In this document: positions 1 through 7,247 of the stretch, one piece after another
Layout: each line of letters opens with the position of its first letter
How positions within the stretch are numbered: the first letter of the stretch is position 1
Assembly: GCA_044368575.1 (NCBI GenBank)
Contig: JBIPPH010000001.1
Location: 62,001 to 126,000, forward strand
Origin: JABMMZ01 sp044368575
GTDB taxonomy: Bacteria > Bacteroidota > Bacteroidia > NS11-12g > UBA955
Length of the DNA stretch: 64,000 nucleotides
Reading direction: 5' to 3'
Notes under the pieces: generated by a model
What the model was told of the DNA's origin: nothing
What the model saw: the letters and a program-made list of their open reading frames with translations, nothing else
The model's database searches: none
Program-made: the position numbers and the translations under genes

Positions 1-2
1 AT

Positions 3-380
3 TTTGATGAACTATTGCAACATTTTAATCAAACAGATAAAAGGTCTAAAGCCTTTAGTATTGTCATTGTTGCTGAAGGAGAGGAGTCGGGGCATGCCAT
101 TGATATAGCCAAGCGATTTGAAGCGGCTAATCCGCATCACGATATCCGGGTTTCTGTTTTGGGGCATATTCAAAGAGGCGGTAAACCTAGTGCTAACGAT
201 AGAATTCTTGCTAGTTTTTTAGGCAATGCAGCCGTTGAAGAACTCATAAAAGGTAAAGCCAATATTTGTGTTGGAATGGTCAATCAAGCATTGTTTACTT
301 GCAGCTTTAAAGAGGCCATAGACAACAAAAAAACCATTAATTTTGATCTTTGGAATCTGTCAAAAGTATTGAGTCATTAA
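3..380 (+). CDS. pfkA: 6-phosphofructokinase, C-terminal part (5' truncated by window edge)
   Basis: Only the last 125 codons are visible; the frame is open from base 3 and the gene begins before the window. The protein catalyses ATP-dependent phosphorylation of fructose 6-phosphate in glycolysis (family knowledge). Seen here: the VAEGEESG strand, the GHIQRGGKPSANDRILAS segment typical of bacterial PfkA near the substrate site, and a helix resembling AVEALLEGK followed by NICVGMVNQ. The stop codon TAA (378-380) is followed without a gap, and in the same frame, by the recN start codon, so the two genes are probably co-transcribed. The N-terminal ATP site cannot be assessed. Confidence 0.93.
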   Translation, partial: FDELLQHFNQTDKRSKAFSIVIVAEGEESGHAIDIAKRFEAANPHHDIRVSVLGHIQRGGKPSANDRILASFLGNAAVEELIKGKANICVGMVNQALFTCSFKEAIDNKKTINFDLWNLSKVLSH

Positions 381-2036
381 TTGTTAAGTAAACTCACCAT
401 ATCGAATTTTGCAATCATCAAACACATCGTGTTTGAACCTGTAGCAGGATTGAACATCATTACAGGGGAAACCGGAGCTGGTAAATCCATTATACTGGAT
501 GCCTTGGGCCTGATATTGGGCAATAGAGCAGATGTTAAAACCTACAGTGAATTTGGAGAAAAATGTGTGGTTGAAGGAGAATTTACGATAGACTCCGCTC
601 ATTATGCCCCCTTATTTAAACAGATGGACCTTGATTTTGAATCTGTTTGTATCATCAGAAGAGAGATTCATAAATCTGGCAAAACCAGAACCTTTGTGAA
701 TGATACGCCTGTTACTCTAGGACAACTTAAACGCCTTACCAATACCTTGGTGGCCATACATTCTCAACATGAGAATACCCAATTAACTGAATCAGCCTTT
801 CAGTTTCAATTCATAGATCAGTTCTCTAACTCAATGGAATTAAGACTGGCTTATCAAAACGCTTTACAAAGCTATAAACACCAAGCTCAGGCTTTAGAAC
901 AGCTCAAGGAACAACAGAGTCAATTACTCAAAGAAAAAGATTATTTAAGTTTTTTACTCAATGAATTTGAAGCCTTGTCTTTACAAGCAGATGAAGAATT
1001 AAGCATTGAACAATCTTTGGCCATTCTTCAAAATTCAGAAACGCTTACTGCCTTTTTACAAGATACAGTTAATACCCTCTCAGAAGGAGAGTATTCAGTG
1101 ATTCAATCTTTGAATCAAATAAAAAATAAATACCGTTCAGCGGAAGCTATTCACCCCAAAGTTAAAGCAGTTTTAGACAGACTTCATTCTGTTATCATTG
1201 AATTGAAGGATATTGTTTCAGAAACAGAATCCTTAAATGATTTGGCCCAACACGATCCTGCAAAAATGGATGAATTGAATGCGCGTTTAAACAGTATACA
1301 ACAACTTAAGCGCAAACATGGCGTAGAGCAAAGCAATGAGTTGTTGAGTATACATGAAAACATTGCAGATCAATTGCTGTCTATAGGCAATATTGATCAG
1401 TCCTTATTGGAATTGACTGCTCAAGTTCAAAAGGCATTGGCTTTGGTAAAAACGTCTGCAAGAGCATTGCATCAAAATAGAAGCAAACACCTTTTAGCTT
1501 TGCAAGAAGCCATAGAAGACCAATTACATGCCTTGGAAATGCCGCATGCTAAAATTCAATTTAATTTGAATTTGTCTGAGCATATGAATGAATGGGGTAT
1601 GGATGAATTAGAACTTTGTTTTACCGCCAATTTAGGAATGCCTTTGCAAAGCATTGGTAAGGTTGCTTCCGGCGGTGAACTGAGCAGATTGGCTTTGAGT
1701 ATTAGAGCTATAGAAGCTGCCCATCATCAATTAAATACACTTGTGTTTGATGAAATTGATACTGGGGTTTCTGGAAAAGTGGCAGATACTATCGGTCAAG
1801 TGTTCAAACAAATTGCTTTGTCTCATCAAGTATTTGCCATTACCCATCTGCCCCAAGTGGCTGGTTATGGGGATGCCCATTTCTTTGTTGGTAAAACAGA
1901 AAACAACCAAAAAACAGAATCAACCATTCAACGCTTAACAACCAAGCAGCGTATTGAAGAATTGGCTAAAATGTTAAGTGGTAATCAGGCCACAGAAATA
2001 GCCAAAAAGAATGCTAAAGAATTGTTAAAAGCATAA
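381..2036 (+). CDS. recN: DNA repair protein RecN
   Basis: SMC-like ATPase acting in recombinational repair of double-strand breaks. The 551-residue length is normal for RecN. The Walker A motif GETGAGKS lies at residues 29-36, the ABC signature ASGGELSRL near 430 and Walker B LVFDEIDTG near 453, separated by a long Gln/Leu/Glu-rich coiled-coil region. The start is TTG at 381: it directly follows the pfkA stop in the same frame, so no upstream start is possible, and the resulting N-terminus (MLSKLTISNFAI) matches the family well. The gene ends 3 bp before the stop codon of the opposing rhodanese-thioredoxin gene. Confidence 0.96.
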   Translation: MLSKLTISNFAIIKHIVFEPVAGLNIITGETGAGKSIILDALGLILGNRADVKTYSEFGEKCVVEGEFTIDSAHYAPLFKQMDLDFESVCIIRREIHKSGKTRTFVNDTPVTLGQLKRLTNTLVAIHSQHENTQLTESAFQFQFIDQFSNSMELRLAYQNALQSYKHQAQALEQLKEQQSQLLKEKDYLSFLLNEFEALSLQADEELSIEQSLAILQNSETLTAFLQDTVNTLSEGEYSVIQSLNQIKNKYRSAEAIHPKVKAVLDRLHSVIIELKDIVSETESLNDLAQHDPAKMDELNARLNSIQQLKRKHGVEQSNELLSIHENIADQLLSIGNIDQSLLELTAQVQKALALVKTSARALHQNRSKHLLALQEAIEDQLHALEMPHAKIQFNLNLSEHMNEWGMDELELCFTANLGMPLQSIGKVASGGELSRLALSIRAIEAAHHQLNTLVFDEIDTGVSGKVADTIGQVFKQIALSHQVFAITHLPQVAGYGDAHFFVGKTENNQKTESTIQRLTTKQRIEELAKMLSGNQATEIAKKNAKELLKA

Positions 2037-2039
2037 GGC

Positions 2040-2765
2040 TTACTGATGCAGTTCAATTTGTTTGATCAACTCATCCTCAGTTACTAAACTATTGGCCTCC
2101 CATACGATAATTCCTTTTTTATACAATTTTAATACAGGTAGGGCACTCACTTTTAATGTCTGACAAAGTGTTTTATTCTCCTCTACATTAATGCGTTCAA
2201 CCTTTACTGTAACTTTAACTTTTTGCGATAACGTTTCTAAATACGGTTTCATTTTTTGACAAGGTGCGCACCATACGGCATAGAAATCTACTAATAGTAA
2301 TTGGTTTGAATCTATCATAGTTTGATAAGCTTGTGCACTGATTTTGTCTGCTACTGGTTCTGAGTTGCCATTTACCTCGGGTAACTGATTAGAACGCCAA
2401 GCCATCATACCACCCTCTAATTCGTATACTTTAGTATAGCCTGATTGGCGCAAAAATTGAGCCGCTTGTCCACTTCTGCCGCCACTTAAACAATACACAT
2501 AAATGGGGGCCTCTTTTTGATATTGGGCCATGCTTTTTTCAAAACCATCAGCATTCCAATCAATATTAACAGCACCATTAATGTGTCCAGATTCAAATTC
2601 AGAAGGCGTTCTTACATCAATAATATTGTTCGCGCTTTTAATGGCTTCTGCAAATGCTTTGGCCGTTAATACTTGATTTTGATCCTCAGATTTAGCCTGC
2701 ATTTGACAAGCATTCATCAACAGCCCAACGAGGGCAAGAAAAAGTAATTTAGTAGGTGTTTTCAT
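2040..2765 (-). CDS. Rhodanese-thioredoxin fusion lipoprotein
   Basis: A 241-residue envelope protein. Residues 1-20 form a lipoprotein signal with lipobox LMNAC (Cys20). Residues 35-130 are a rhodanese domain with DVRTPSEFESGHI and active-site loop CLSGGR (Cys92). Residues 145-241 are a thioredoxin domain with WCAPC (Cys166, Cys169). Rhodaneses carry sulfane sulfur on the active Cys, and a thioredoxin CxxC could reduce that persulfide, so the fusion is plausibly a self-contained persulfide carrier/reductase outside the cytoplasm (inference). It is the last gene of a five-gene minus-strand cluster, 3 nt after the YgaP-like gene. The substrate is unknown. Confidence 0.88.
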   Translation of the reverse strand: MKTPTKLLFLALVGLLMNACQMQAKSEDQNQVLTAKAFAEAIKSANNIIDVRTPSEFESGHINGAVNIDWNADGFEKSMAQYQKEAPIYVYCLSGGRSGQAAQFLRQSGYTKVYELEGGMMAWRSNQLPEVNGNSEPVADKISAQAYQTMIDSNQLLLVDFYAVWCAPCQKMKPYLETLSQKVKVTVKVERINVEENKTLCQTLKVSALPVLKLYKKGIIVWEANSLVTEDELIKQIELHQ

Positions 2766-2768
2766 TGG

Positions 2769-2972
2769 TTATTTTTTTTCACATTGATTGCCAAAACAAT
2801 TGCCAGATGCACAGCCAAAGCCTAATAAGCCCATGGCAGAAAAATACAAGCCCATTGCGGTCATTAAATACTCACGCATCATGATGGATTGTATGACCAT
2901 CAATACACCCATGATCAAGTAGATGATGCGGCTAAAATTCCATCCGCTCAATAGTCTTTGTTTGATATACAT
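2769..2972 (-). CDS. Small YgaP-like (DUF2892-type) membrane protein
   Basis: A 67-residue protein with two hydrophobic segments (about 16-30 and 36-53) and a Cys-rich tail, GCASGNC-FGNQC (Cys54, Cys59, Cys64). The start is set at 2972 because its ATG overlaps the stop of the upstream rhodanese as TAATG; an earlier in-frame start at 3002 would lie inside that gene. It resembles the membrane part of YgaP-type rhodaneses, here encoded separately, so it may anchor or receive sulfur from the neighbouring single-domain rhodaneses (inference). The tail Cys could instead bind metal. Confidence 0.75.
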   Translation of the reverse strand: MYIKQRLLSGWNFSRIIYLIMGVLMVIQSIMMREYLMTAMGLYFSAMGLLGFGCASGNCFGNQCEKK

Positions 2973-3301
2973 TATTGAATTTGATGTTTTAAACTTGCCC
3001 AAGAACCGCCATTGTATACTGTTTGATAACCGTTCGATTTAAGTATATTTTTGGCTGCAGCACTGCGCATGCCACTGGCGCAGCAGGTTATTATAGGCTT
3101 GTTTTTATCTTTTAATTGTGATAGTTGATTGTTTAAAGCATCAACAGGTATATTCATTGAACCCTTAATATGACCTGATTGGTATTCTCCTTTTGATCTA
3201 ACATCTAAAATAATAGCGCCTTGAGCCACTAAAGCTTTGAAATCTACTTTAGGCCCAAATCCGAAAAGTTGTTTAAGTGCTTGCAACATATTATTGAACA
3301 T
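2972..3301 (-). CDS. Single-domain rhodanese-like sulfurtransferase
   Basis: A 109-residue rhodanese: an N-terminal amphipathic stretch, then LDVRSKGEYQSGHI at about 32-45 and active-site loop CASGMR (catalytic Cys74, preceded by Cys73), closing with NGGSW. There is no signal peptide, so it is cytoplasmic. Two starts are possible, 3301 or the Met at 3289, the latter lying 1 nt after the stop of the preceding gene. It sits in the middle of the sulfur cluster and is translationally coupled to the following membrane protein (TAATG). Role inferred: transfer of persulfide sulfur between cluster partners. Confidence 0.87.
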   Translation of the reverse strand: MFNNMLQALKQLFGFGPKVDFKALVAQGAIILDVRSKGEYQSGHIKGSMNIPVDALNNQLSQLKDKNKPIITCCASGMRSAAAKNILKSNGYQTVYNGGSWASLKHQIQ

Positions 3302-3527
3302 CTAACCATGAACCACCATTAACACAGTCAATACCTTGTGCCATTAAAAATCTTTGAGCTTGACCACTTCTGTTTCCAGAGGCACAGCATAAAACAATGC
3401 CTTCACCCATTGCTTTGATCGCATTGACTTTTTCAGGGATTTCATTTAATGGAATGTTGATTGAGCCTGCAACATGGCCGCCCATAAACTCTTCTTGACT
3501 TCTTACGTCGATTACAATTCTTTTCAT
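3291..3527 (-). CDS. Minimal rhodanese-like protein
   Basis: A 78-residue rhodanese, short for a single domain. It opens directly with the first strand (MKRIVIDVRS), continues EEFMGGHVAGSINIP and has active-site loop CASGNR with Cys48, again preceded by a second Cys (Cys47), then ends NGGSW as in its neighbour. The start at 3527 is chosen because a longer form beginning at 3557 would run into the upstream DUF6132 gene and add an unconserved tail. Both cytoplasmic rhodaneses in the cluster share the CCASG signature and the NGGSW end, pointing to an ancient tandem duplication followed by divergence. Confidence 0.84.
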   Translation of the reverse strand: MKRIVIDVRSQEEFMGGHVAGSINIPLNEIPEKVNAIKAMGEGIVLCCASGNRSGQAQRFLMAQGIDCVNGGSWLDVQ

Positions 3528-3534
3528 ATTGGTA

Positions 3535-3723
3535 TTATTTTTTCTTAAAAATGTCACTGATTAAAAACCCTAATAATCCGCCATACAACGTACTATTGAG
3601 TGGTTTTGATGTGATGGCACAAGTTCCAGAAGCACATCCTACAAAATAGTAGTAAAGATAGCCAGCGGTTAAGCCAAGCCCTATACCTATCATTAAGTGT
3701 TTTCTTGAACTGATCCAATTCAT
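3535..3723 (-). CDS. DUF6132-like small membrane protein with GCxSGxC motif
   Basis: First gene of the sulfur cluster: 62 residues, two hydrophobic helices (about 10-29 and 45-57) joined by GCASGTCAITSKPLNS. Cys30 and Cys35 lie at the membrane edge. The Cys-TCAITSKPLNSTLYG pattern matches what I recall of the DUF6132 family of Bacteroidota, whose function is not established. Its Cys motif resembles that of the other small membrane protein in the cluster. A -7 promoter motif ends 4 nt before this ATG, so the mRNA may be leaderless or translation may start at Met11. Confidence 0.78.
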   Translation of the reverse strand: MNWISSRKHLMIGIGLGLTAGYLYYYFVGCASGTCAITSKPLNSTLYGGLLGFLISDIFKKK

Positions 3724-3727
3724 AGTG

Positions 3728-3771
3728 CAAATTTAAATGGTCAATCTAAGCGCTTTAGTAACTTTTGTTAC
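3728..3771 (-). promoter_or_regulatory. Promoter and possible Crp/Fnr-type operator of the rhodanese cluster
   Basis: On the minus strand, TAAATTTG (3735-3728) fits the Bacteroidota -7 consensus TAnnTTTG. If the usual spacing holds, transcription begins near 3723. An inverted repeat GTAAC-TTTT-GTTAC occupies 3758-3771. Its centre (3764.5) lies 41.5 nt upstream of that inferred start, the standard position for a class II Crp/Fnr-family activator. No clear -33 TTTG is present, which fits activator dependence. The promoter motif is seen; the regulator and start site are inferred. Confidence 0.5.
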
Positions 3772-3776
3772 ACTTG

Positions 3777-4373
3777 TTATTTTTTTCCAATCAATCTAAT
3801 GATTTCGGCTGCACCAATATGGTAGGTACCTTCATTTAGTGTTATACTATGGTATTCATTATGGAGCATTTTGATACCGGAAAAATCGTTGTTTAACATT
3901 TCTATGTCATACAACATATCGATTTGTTTGGGGCCACCTGAGGCTTTGCCTAATTGAGCAGGTTGAAAGGCTTCTAATATAAGCAAGCCATCTGTCTTCA
4001 GCCATGAAATGGTTTTTGAATGAAGCAGAGTTCTTATTGATGTAGGCAGGTGGGCATAGATTAAAAAGATGGCATCAAAAGAGTCTTTTAGATAATCTAC
4101 CTCTGCTGCATTTGCAATATTAAATTGAATTTGAGTGGCTTCTTTTAGCGCTAATTGATTGGCTTTTATTTGGCCTTCACTACTTTGGTCAAAGGCATAT
4201 ACCTCATGGCCTAAACTTGCAGCATAAACAGCATTTCGCCCTTCTCCCTCACAACAAAATAATAATTTGCCTTTAGGTAGATGATTCAATTGTTCTTTAA
4301 CAAAATCATTGGGAGCTGTTCCATAAGCATAATCCGATGCTTGATAACGTTCGTTCCAAAAAGCTGTATCCAT
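3777..4373 (-). CDS. Class I SAM-dependent methyltransferase
   Basis: A 198-residue protein of the TehB/thiopurine-methyltransferase-like group. It begins FWNERYQASDYAYGTAPNDFV, a typical opening of these enzymes, followed by motif I variant LFCCEGEGRNAVYAA (about 38-52) and acidic residue VYAFDQS for ribose binding. Motif I has CEGEG in place of the usual D/E-x-GxGxG, still compatible with SAM binding. Substrate unknown; relatives act on tellurite, thiols or small molecules. It lies between the DUF1801 gene and the rhodanese cluster with its own spacing on both sides, so co-transcription is uncertain. Confidence 0.82.
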   Translation of the reverse strand: MDTAFWNERYQASDYAYGTAPNDFVKEQLNHLPKGKLLFCCEGEGRNAVYAASLGHEVYAFDQSSEGQIKANQLALKEATQIQFNIANAAEVDYLKDSFDAIFLIYAHLPTSIRTLLHSKTISWLKTDGLLILEAFQPAQLGKASGGPKQIDMLYDIEMLNNDFSGIKMLHNEYHSITLNEGTYHIGAAEIIRLIGKK

Positions 4374-4417
4374 CCTTCAAATTACGGCATTTAAACGCAG
4401 TATAATTGTGACAAAAA

Positions 4418-4762
4418 TTACTGAGCAGTATCTTGCTCTTTAATGCGAAACAAGAGAATGTCTTTGATCAGTTCTTTTGGAAACTTACTGGTATAGGGAA
4501 TTTGAATGGCCCCCTTGGTGTATGTATATTCAGTTAGTCTATCTTTGAAATGTTCAATGGCTTTAGGTCTCGGATAAATGCCTAAATGCTGCTTATGCGC
4601 CGCATAATGAATCAAACTCCCTTTGTAAAGTGGGGTTGGCATTTGCCATTTAATGGCTTCATCAATTGCAGGTAACAACTCAAAGACTAAATTGCGCATA
4701 GCCTTTAAATGGGGCTTTGCTATGTCTGGCGCAGATTGTATATATGCTTCAACAACGTTCAA
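4418..4762 (-). CDS. DUF1801 (YdhG-like) protein
   Basis: A 114-residue cytoplasmic protein with the DUF1801 pattern: VVEAYIQSAPDIAKPHLKAM, then EAIKWQMPTPLYKG, HLGIYPRP and a terminal helix rich in Lys/Ile. The family fold is known but its biochemical role is not settled. Its ATG overlaps the end of pyrG by 4 bp (ATGA-type junction), indicating translational coupling to CTP synthase. A second, longer DUF1801 relative is encoded at 54681. Confidence 0.8.
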   Translation of the reverse strand: MNVVEAYIQSAPDIAKPHLKAMRNLVFELLPAIDEAIKWQMPTPLYKGSLIHYAAHKQHLGIYPRPKAIEHFKDRLTEYTYTKGAIQIPYTSKFPKELIKDILLFRIKEQDTAQ

Positions 4763-6372
4763 GCTTTTGATTCAATCGCTTTTTTGATGAACTTCACAAA
4801 AATAGGGTGAGGATTTTCAACCGTGCTTTTTAATTCAGGGTGAAATTGAACACCAATAAAGAATGGATGCTTTGGAATTTCAACAATCTCTGCCAAACCT
4901 GTTTTTGGATTGATGCCAGTGATTTGCATACCGTGTTTTTCAAAGTCTTTAGTGTATTTACTATTGAATTCGTAACGGTGTCTGTGTCTTTCACTAATCT
5001 TAGATTTACCATATATTCTGCTGGCTAAAGATCCCTTAGTGATTTGGCAATCATAGGCACCCAAACGCATTGTGCCGCCTTTTTGTGTGATGGCTTTTTG
5101 TTCAGACATCATATCAATAACAGGGTATTTTGTCTGTTCATCCATCTCCACACTGTGGGCGTTTTTGAAACCAATTACATTTCTTGCGAATTCAATCACA
5201 CAACACTGCATACCTAAACAAATACCAAAGAAAGGCACATTGTTTTCTCTAGCGTATTTGATAGCGATAAGTTTACCATCAATACCTCTTCCACCAAAAC
5301 CAGGCGCCACCAAAATGCCATTAAAACCTTTCAATTTTGAGGCAACATTTTCTGGCGTGAGCAATTCAGAGTGAATGTATTTTACTTTAACGGTGCATTC
5401 ATTGGCTGCACCAGCGTGAATGAAAGCTTCGTTGATTGATTTGTATGCATCTGGTAATTCAACATACTTGCCAACTAAGGCAATGTTCACTTCGTTTTTA
5501 GGATGTTTTACATGGGCTAAGAAAGCTTTCCATTGATCCAAAACTGGTTCGTTTTTTGCAGACAACCTTAACTTTGATAAGACCACTTTGTCTAGCTTTT
5601 CTTTAAGCATAACTAATGGCACATCGTAAATGGTATCAACGTCCATGCTTTCTATAACTGCATTTGGACTAACATTGCAAAACAATGCAATCTTTTTACG
5701 CATTTCAGCACTTATTGGATGCTCTGTTCTACAAACTAAAATATCTGGTTGAACACCACTTTCTAATAAGAATCTTACCGAATGTTGAGTTGGTTTGGTT
5801 TTAAGTTCTCCAGCTGCTTTTAAATAAGGTACTAAGGTTAAATGAATAACGATGGTATTTTCTTCACCTAAATCCCATTTGATTTGTCTTACCGCTTCAA
5901 TGAAAGGATGTGATTCAATGTCACCAACTGTGCCACCAATTTCAGTGATCACAATGTCGTATTGACCGGAGTCTCCCAATAAACGCATTCTGCGTTTGAT
6001 TTCATCAGTAATATGCGGAACTACTTGAACTGTTTTGCCTAAATAATCACCGCGACGCTCGTTTTCAATAACGGTTTGATAGATTTTACCTGTGGTAACG
6101 TTATTGGCTTGAGAGGTTGGCACGTTTAAAAAACGTTCGTAGTGGCCTAAGTCTAAGTCAGTCTCGGCGCCATCTTCAGTCACATAACATTCACCGTGTT
6201 CGTATGGGTTAAGCGTTCCTGGATCGACATTGATATAAGGGTCGAATTTTTGAATGGTCACTCTATAGCCTCTGGCTTGTAAAAGTTTAGCCAAAGATGC
6301 TGAAATAATGCCTTTTCCTAGAGAGGATGTAACACCACCGGTTACAAATACGTATTTACACTTCTGTTCCAT
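4759..6372 (-). CDS. pyrG: CTP synthase
   Basis: Converts UTP, ATP and glutamine to CTP. 537 residues, normal length. The N-terminal synthase domain has GGVTSSLGKGI (about 11-21) and PGTLNPYEHGE; the C-terminal class I glutamine amidotransferase has GICLGMQ with the nucleophilic Cys near residue 385 and HPEL near the end supplying the His-Glu pair. The gene supplies CTP for the CMP-Kdo reaction of the upstream kdsB. It has its own promoter motif about 100 nt upstream and a leader of about 90 nt. Confidence 0.98.
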   Translation of the reverse strand: MEQKCKYVFVTGGVTSSLGKGIISASLAKLLQARGYRVTIQKFDPYINVDPGTLNPYEHGECYVTEDGAETDLDLGHYERFLNVPTSQANNVTTGKIYQTVIENERRGDYLGKTVQVVPHITDEIKRRMRLLGDSGQYDIVITEIGGTVGDIESHPFIEAVRQIKWDLGEENTIVIHLTLVPYLKAAGELKTKPTQHSVRFLLESGVQPDILVCRTEHPISAEMRKKIALFCNVSPNAVIESMDVDTIYDVPLVMLKEKLDKVVLSKLRLSAKNEPVLDQWKAFLAHVKHPKNEVNIALVGKYVELPDAYKSINEAFIHAGAANECTVKVKYIHSELLTPENVASKLKGFNGILVAPGFGGRGIDGKLIAIKYARENNVPFFGICLGMQCCVIEFARNVIGFKNAHSVEMDEQTKYPVIDMMSEQKAITQKGGTMRLGAYDCQITKGSLASRIYGKSKISERHRHRYEFNSKYTKDFEKHGMQITGINPKTGLAEIVEIPKHPFFIGVQFHPELKSTVENPHPIFVKFIKKAIESKA

Positions 6373-6437
6373 ATTGAATTATGGTTAAATGAAGGCCTGT
6401 AAAATCAATGATTCCAGCGTATCTGGATGAAAATTAA

Positions 6438-6476
6438 AACTGTACAGTTGGAGCAGATAACCGGATGACAAAGGTA
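6438..6476 (-). promoter_or_regulatory. pyrG promoter and leader palindrome
   Basis: On the minus strand TACCTTTG (6476-6469) matches TAnnTTTG and would give a leader of about 90 nt ahead of the pyrG ATG at 6372. Just inside the leader lies a perfect 12-bp palindrome, AACTGTACAGTT (6438-6449). It could be an operator or a short RNA hairpin. Function inferred from position only. Confidence 0.45.
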
Positions 6477-6483
6477 GGGCTTT

Positions 6484-7242
6484 TTAGCCGGCAAATTCAG
6501 GATGTATTTTCAAGAAATTGTCAACAGTTTTTAAATCCTCAGGAGAATCCACAGCTGGACTAGAAAAATCGGTTGTACTCACATGTATTTTATAGCCATT
6601 TTCAAGCCAGCGCAATTGTTCTAAAGATTCTAATTGTTCTAAAGGGCTTAATGGTAAATGCATTAATTGAGGAATGATGTTGCTGTTGAAACCATACATT
6701 CCAATATGTCTGTAGTATTGGTGTTTTAGATGCCATTCAGCTTGCTCAGTGCCTCTGATATAGGGTATGCTTTGTCTTGAAAACAGCAGGGCCATACCAG
6801 ATAAATTACTGATGACTTTAACCACGTTGGGATTGAATAATTCTTCAGAACTTTGAATGGGTAACTGCAGGGTAGCAATGTCAGCATCGGTATGGTTTAT
6901 GGCTTTGTACAAGAGTTCAATTTGTTGAGGTTGAATAAAAGGTTCATCACCTTGGAGATTGATAACACAAGAATATGCTTGAGGTAAACTGCTAAACACT
7001 TCGAAACATCTATCTGAACCGCTTTGGTGTTCAGGGCTGGTCATTATACAATGACCAAATTGCGAAACATGGTCGAATATGCGTTGGTCATCAGTGGCCA
7101 CATAAACGTCTTTCTCAAATGGCGCTTTGAGGGCTTGTTCATAGGTGCGTTGAATCATTGATTTACCGGCAATGTTAACTAATGGTTTGCCTTCAAATCT
7201 TGTAGAGGCAAATCGAGCAGGGATAACAATTAATGCTTTCAT
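6484..7242 (-). CDS. kdsB: 3-deoxy-manno-octulosonate cytidylyltransferase (CMP-Kdo synthetase)
   Basis: Activates Kdo with CTP for attachment to lipid A, in the cytoplasm. 252 residues. Seen: IPARFASTRFEGKPL near the N-terminus (nucleotide binding), ATDDQRI, NLQGDEPFI near residue 98 and the C-terminal EQLESLEQLRWLENGY, all family hallmarks. It starts 5 nt after the stop of the DUF5686 gene. Its presence shows that the cell makes Kdo-containing LPS. Confidence 0.96.
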   Translation of the reverse strand: MKALIVIPARFASTRFEGKPLVNIAGKSMIQRTYEQALKAPFEKDVYVATDDQRIFDHVSQFGHCIMTSPEHQSGSDRCFEVFSSLPQAYSCVINLQGDEPFIQPQQIELLYKAINHTDADIATLQLPIQSSEELFNPNVVKVISNLSGMALLFSRQSIPYIRGTEQAEWHLKHQYYRHIGMYGFNSNIIPQLMHLPLSPLEQLESLEQLRWLENGYKIHVSTTDFSSPAVDSPEDLKTVDNFLKIHPEFAG

Positions 7243-7247
7243 AATTT

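Noticed and set aside
3001..3557. A pseudogene of a longer rhodanese split by a frameshift (two adjacent short rhodanese frames).
   Set aside because: Each frame has its own complete rhodanese core, active Cys and NGGSW end, so they are two separate small proteins.
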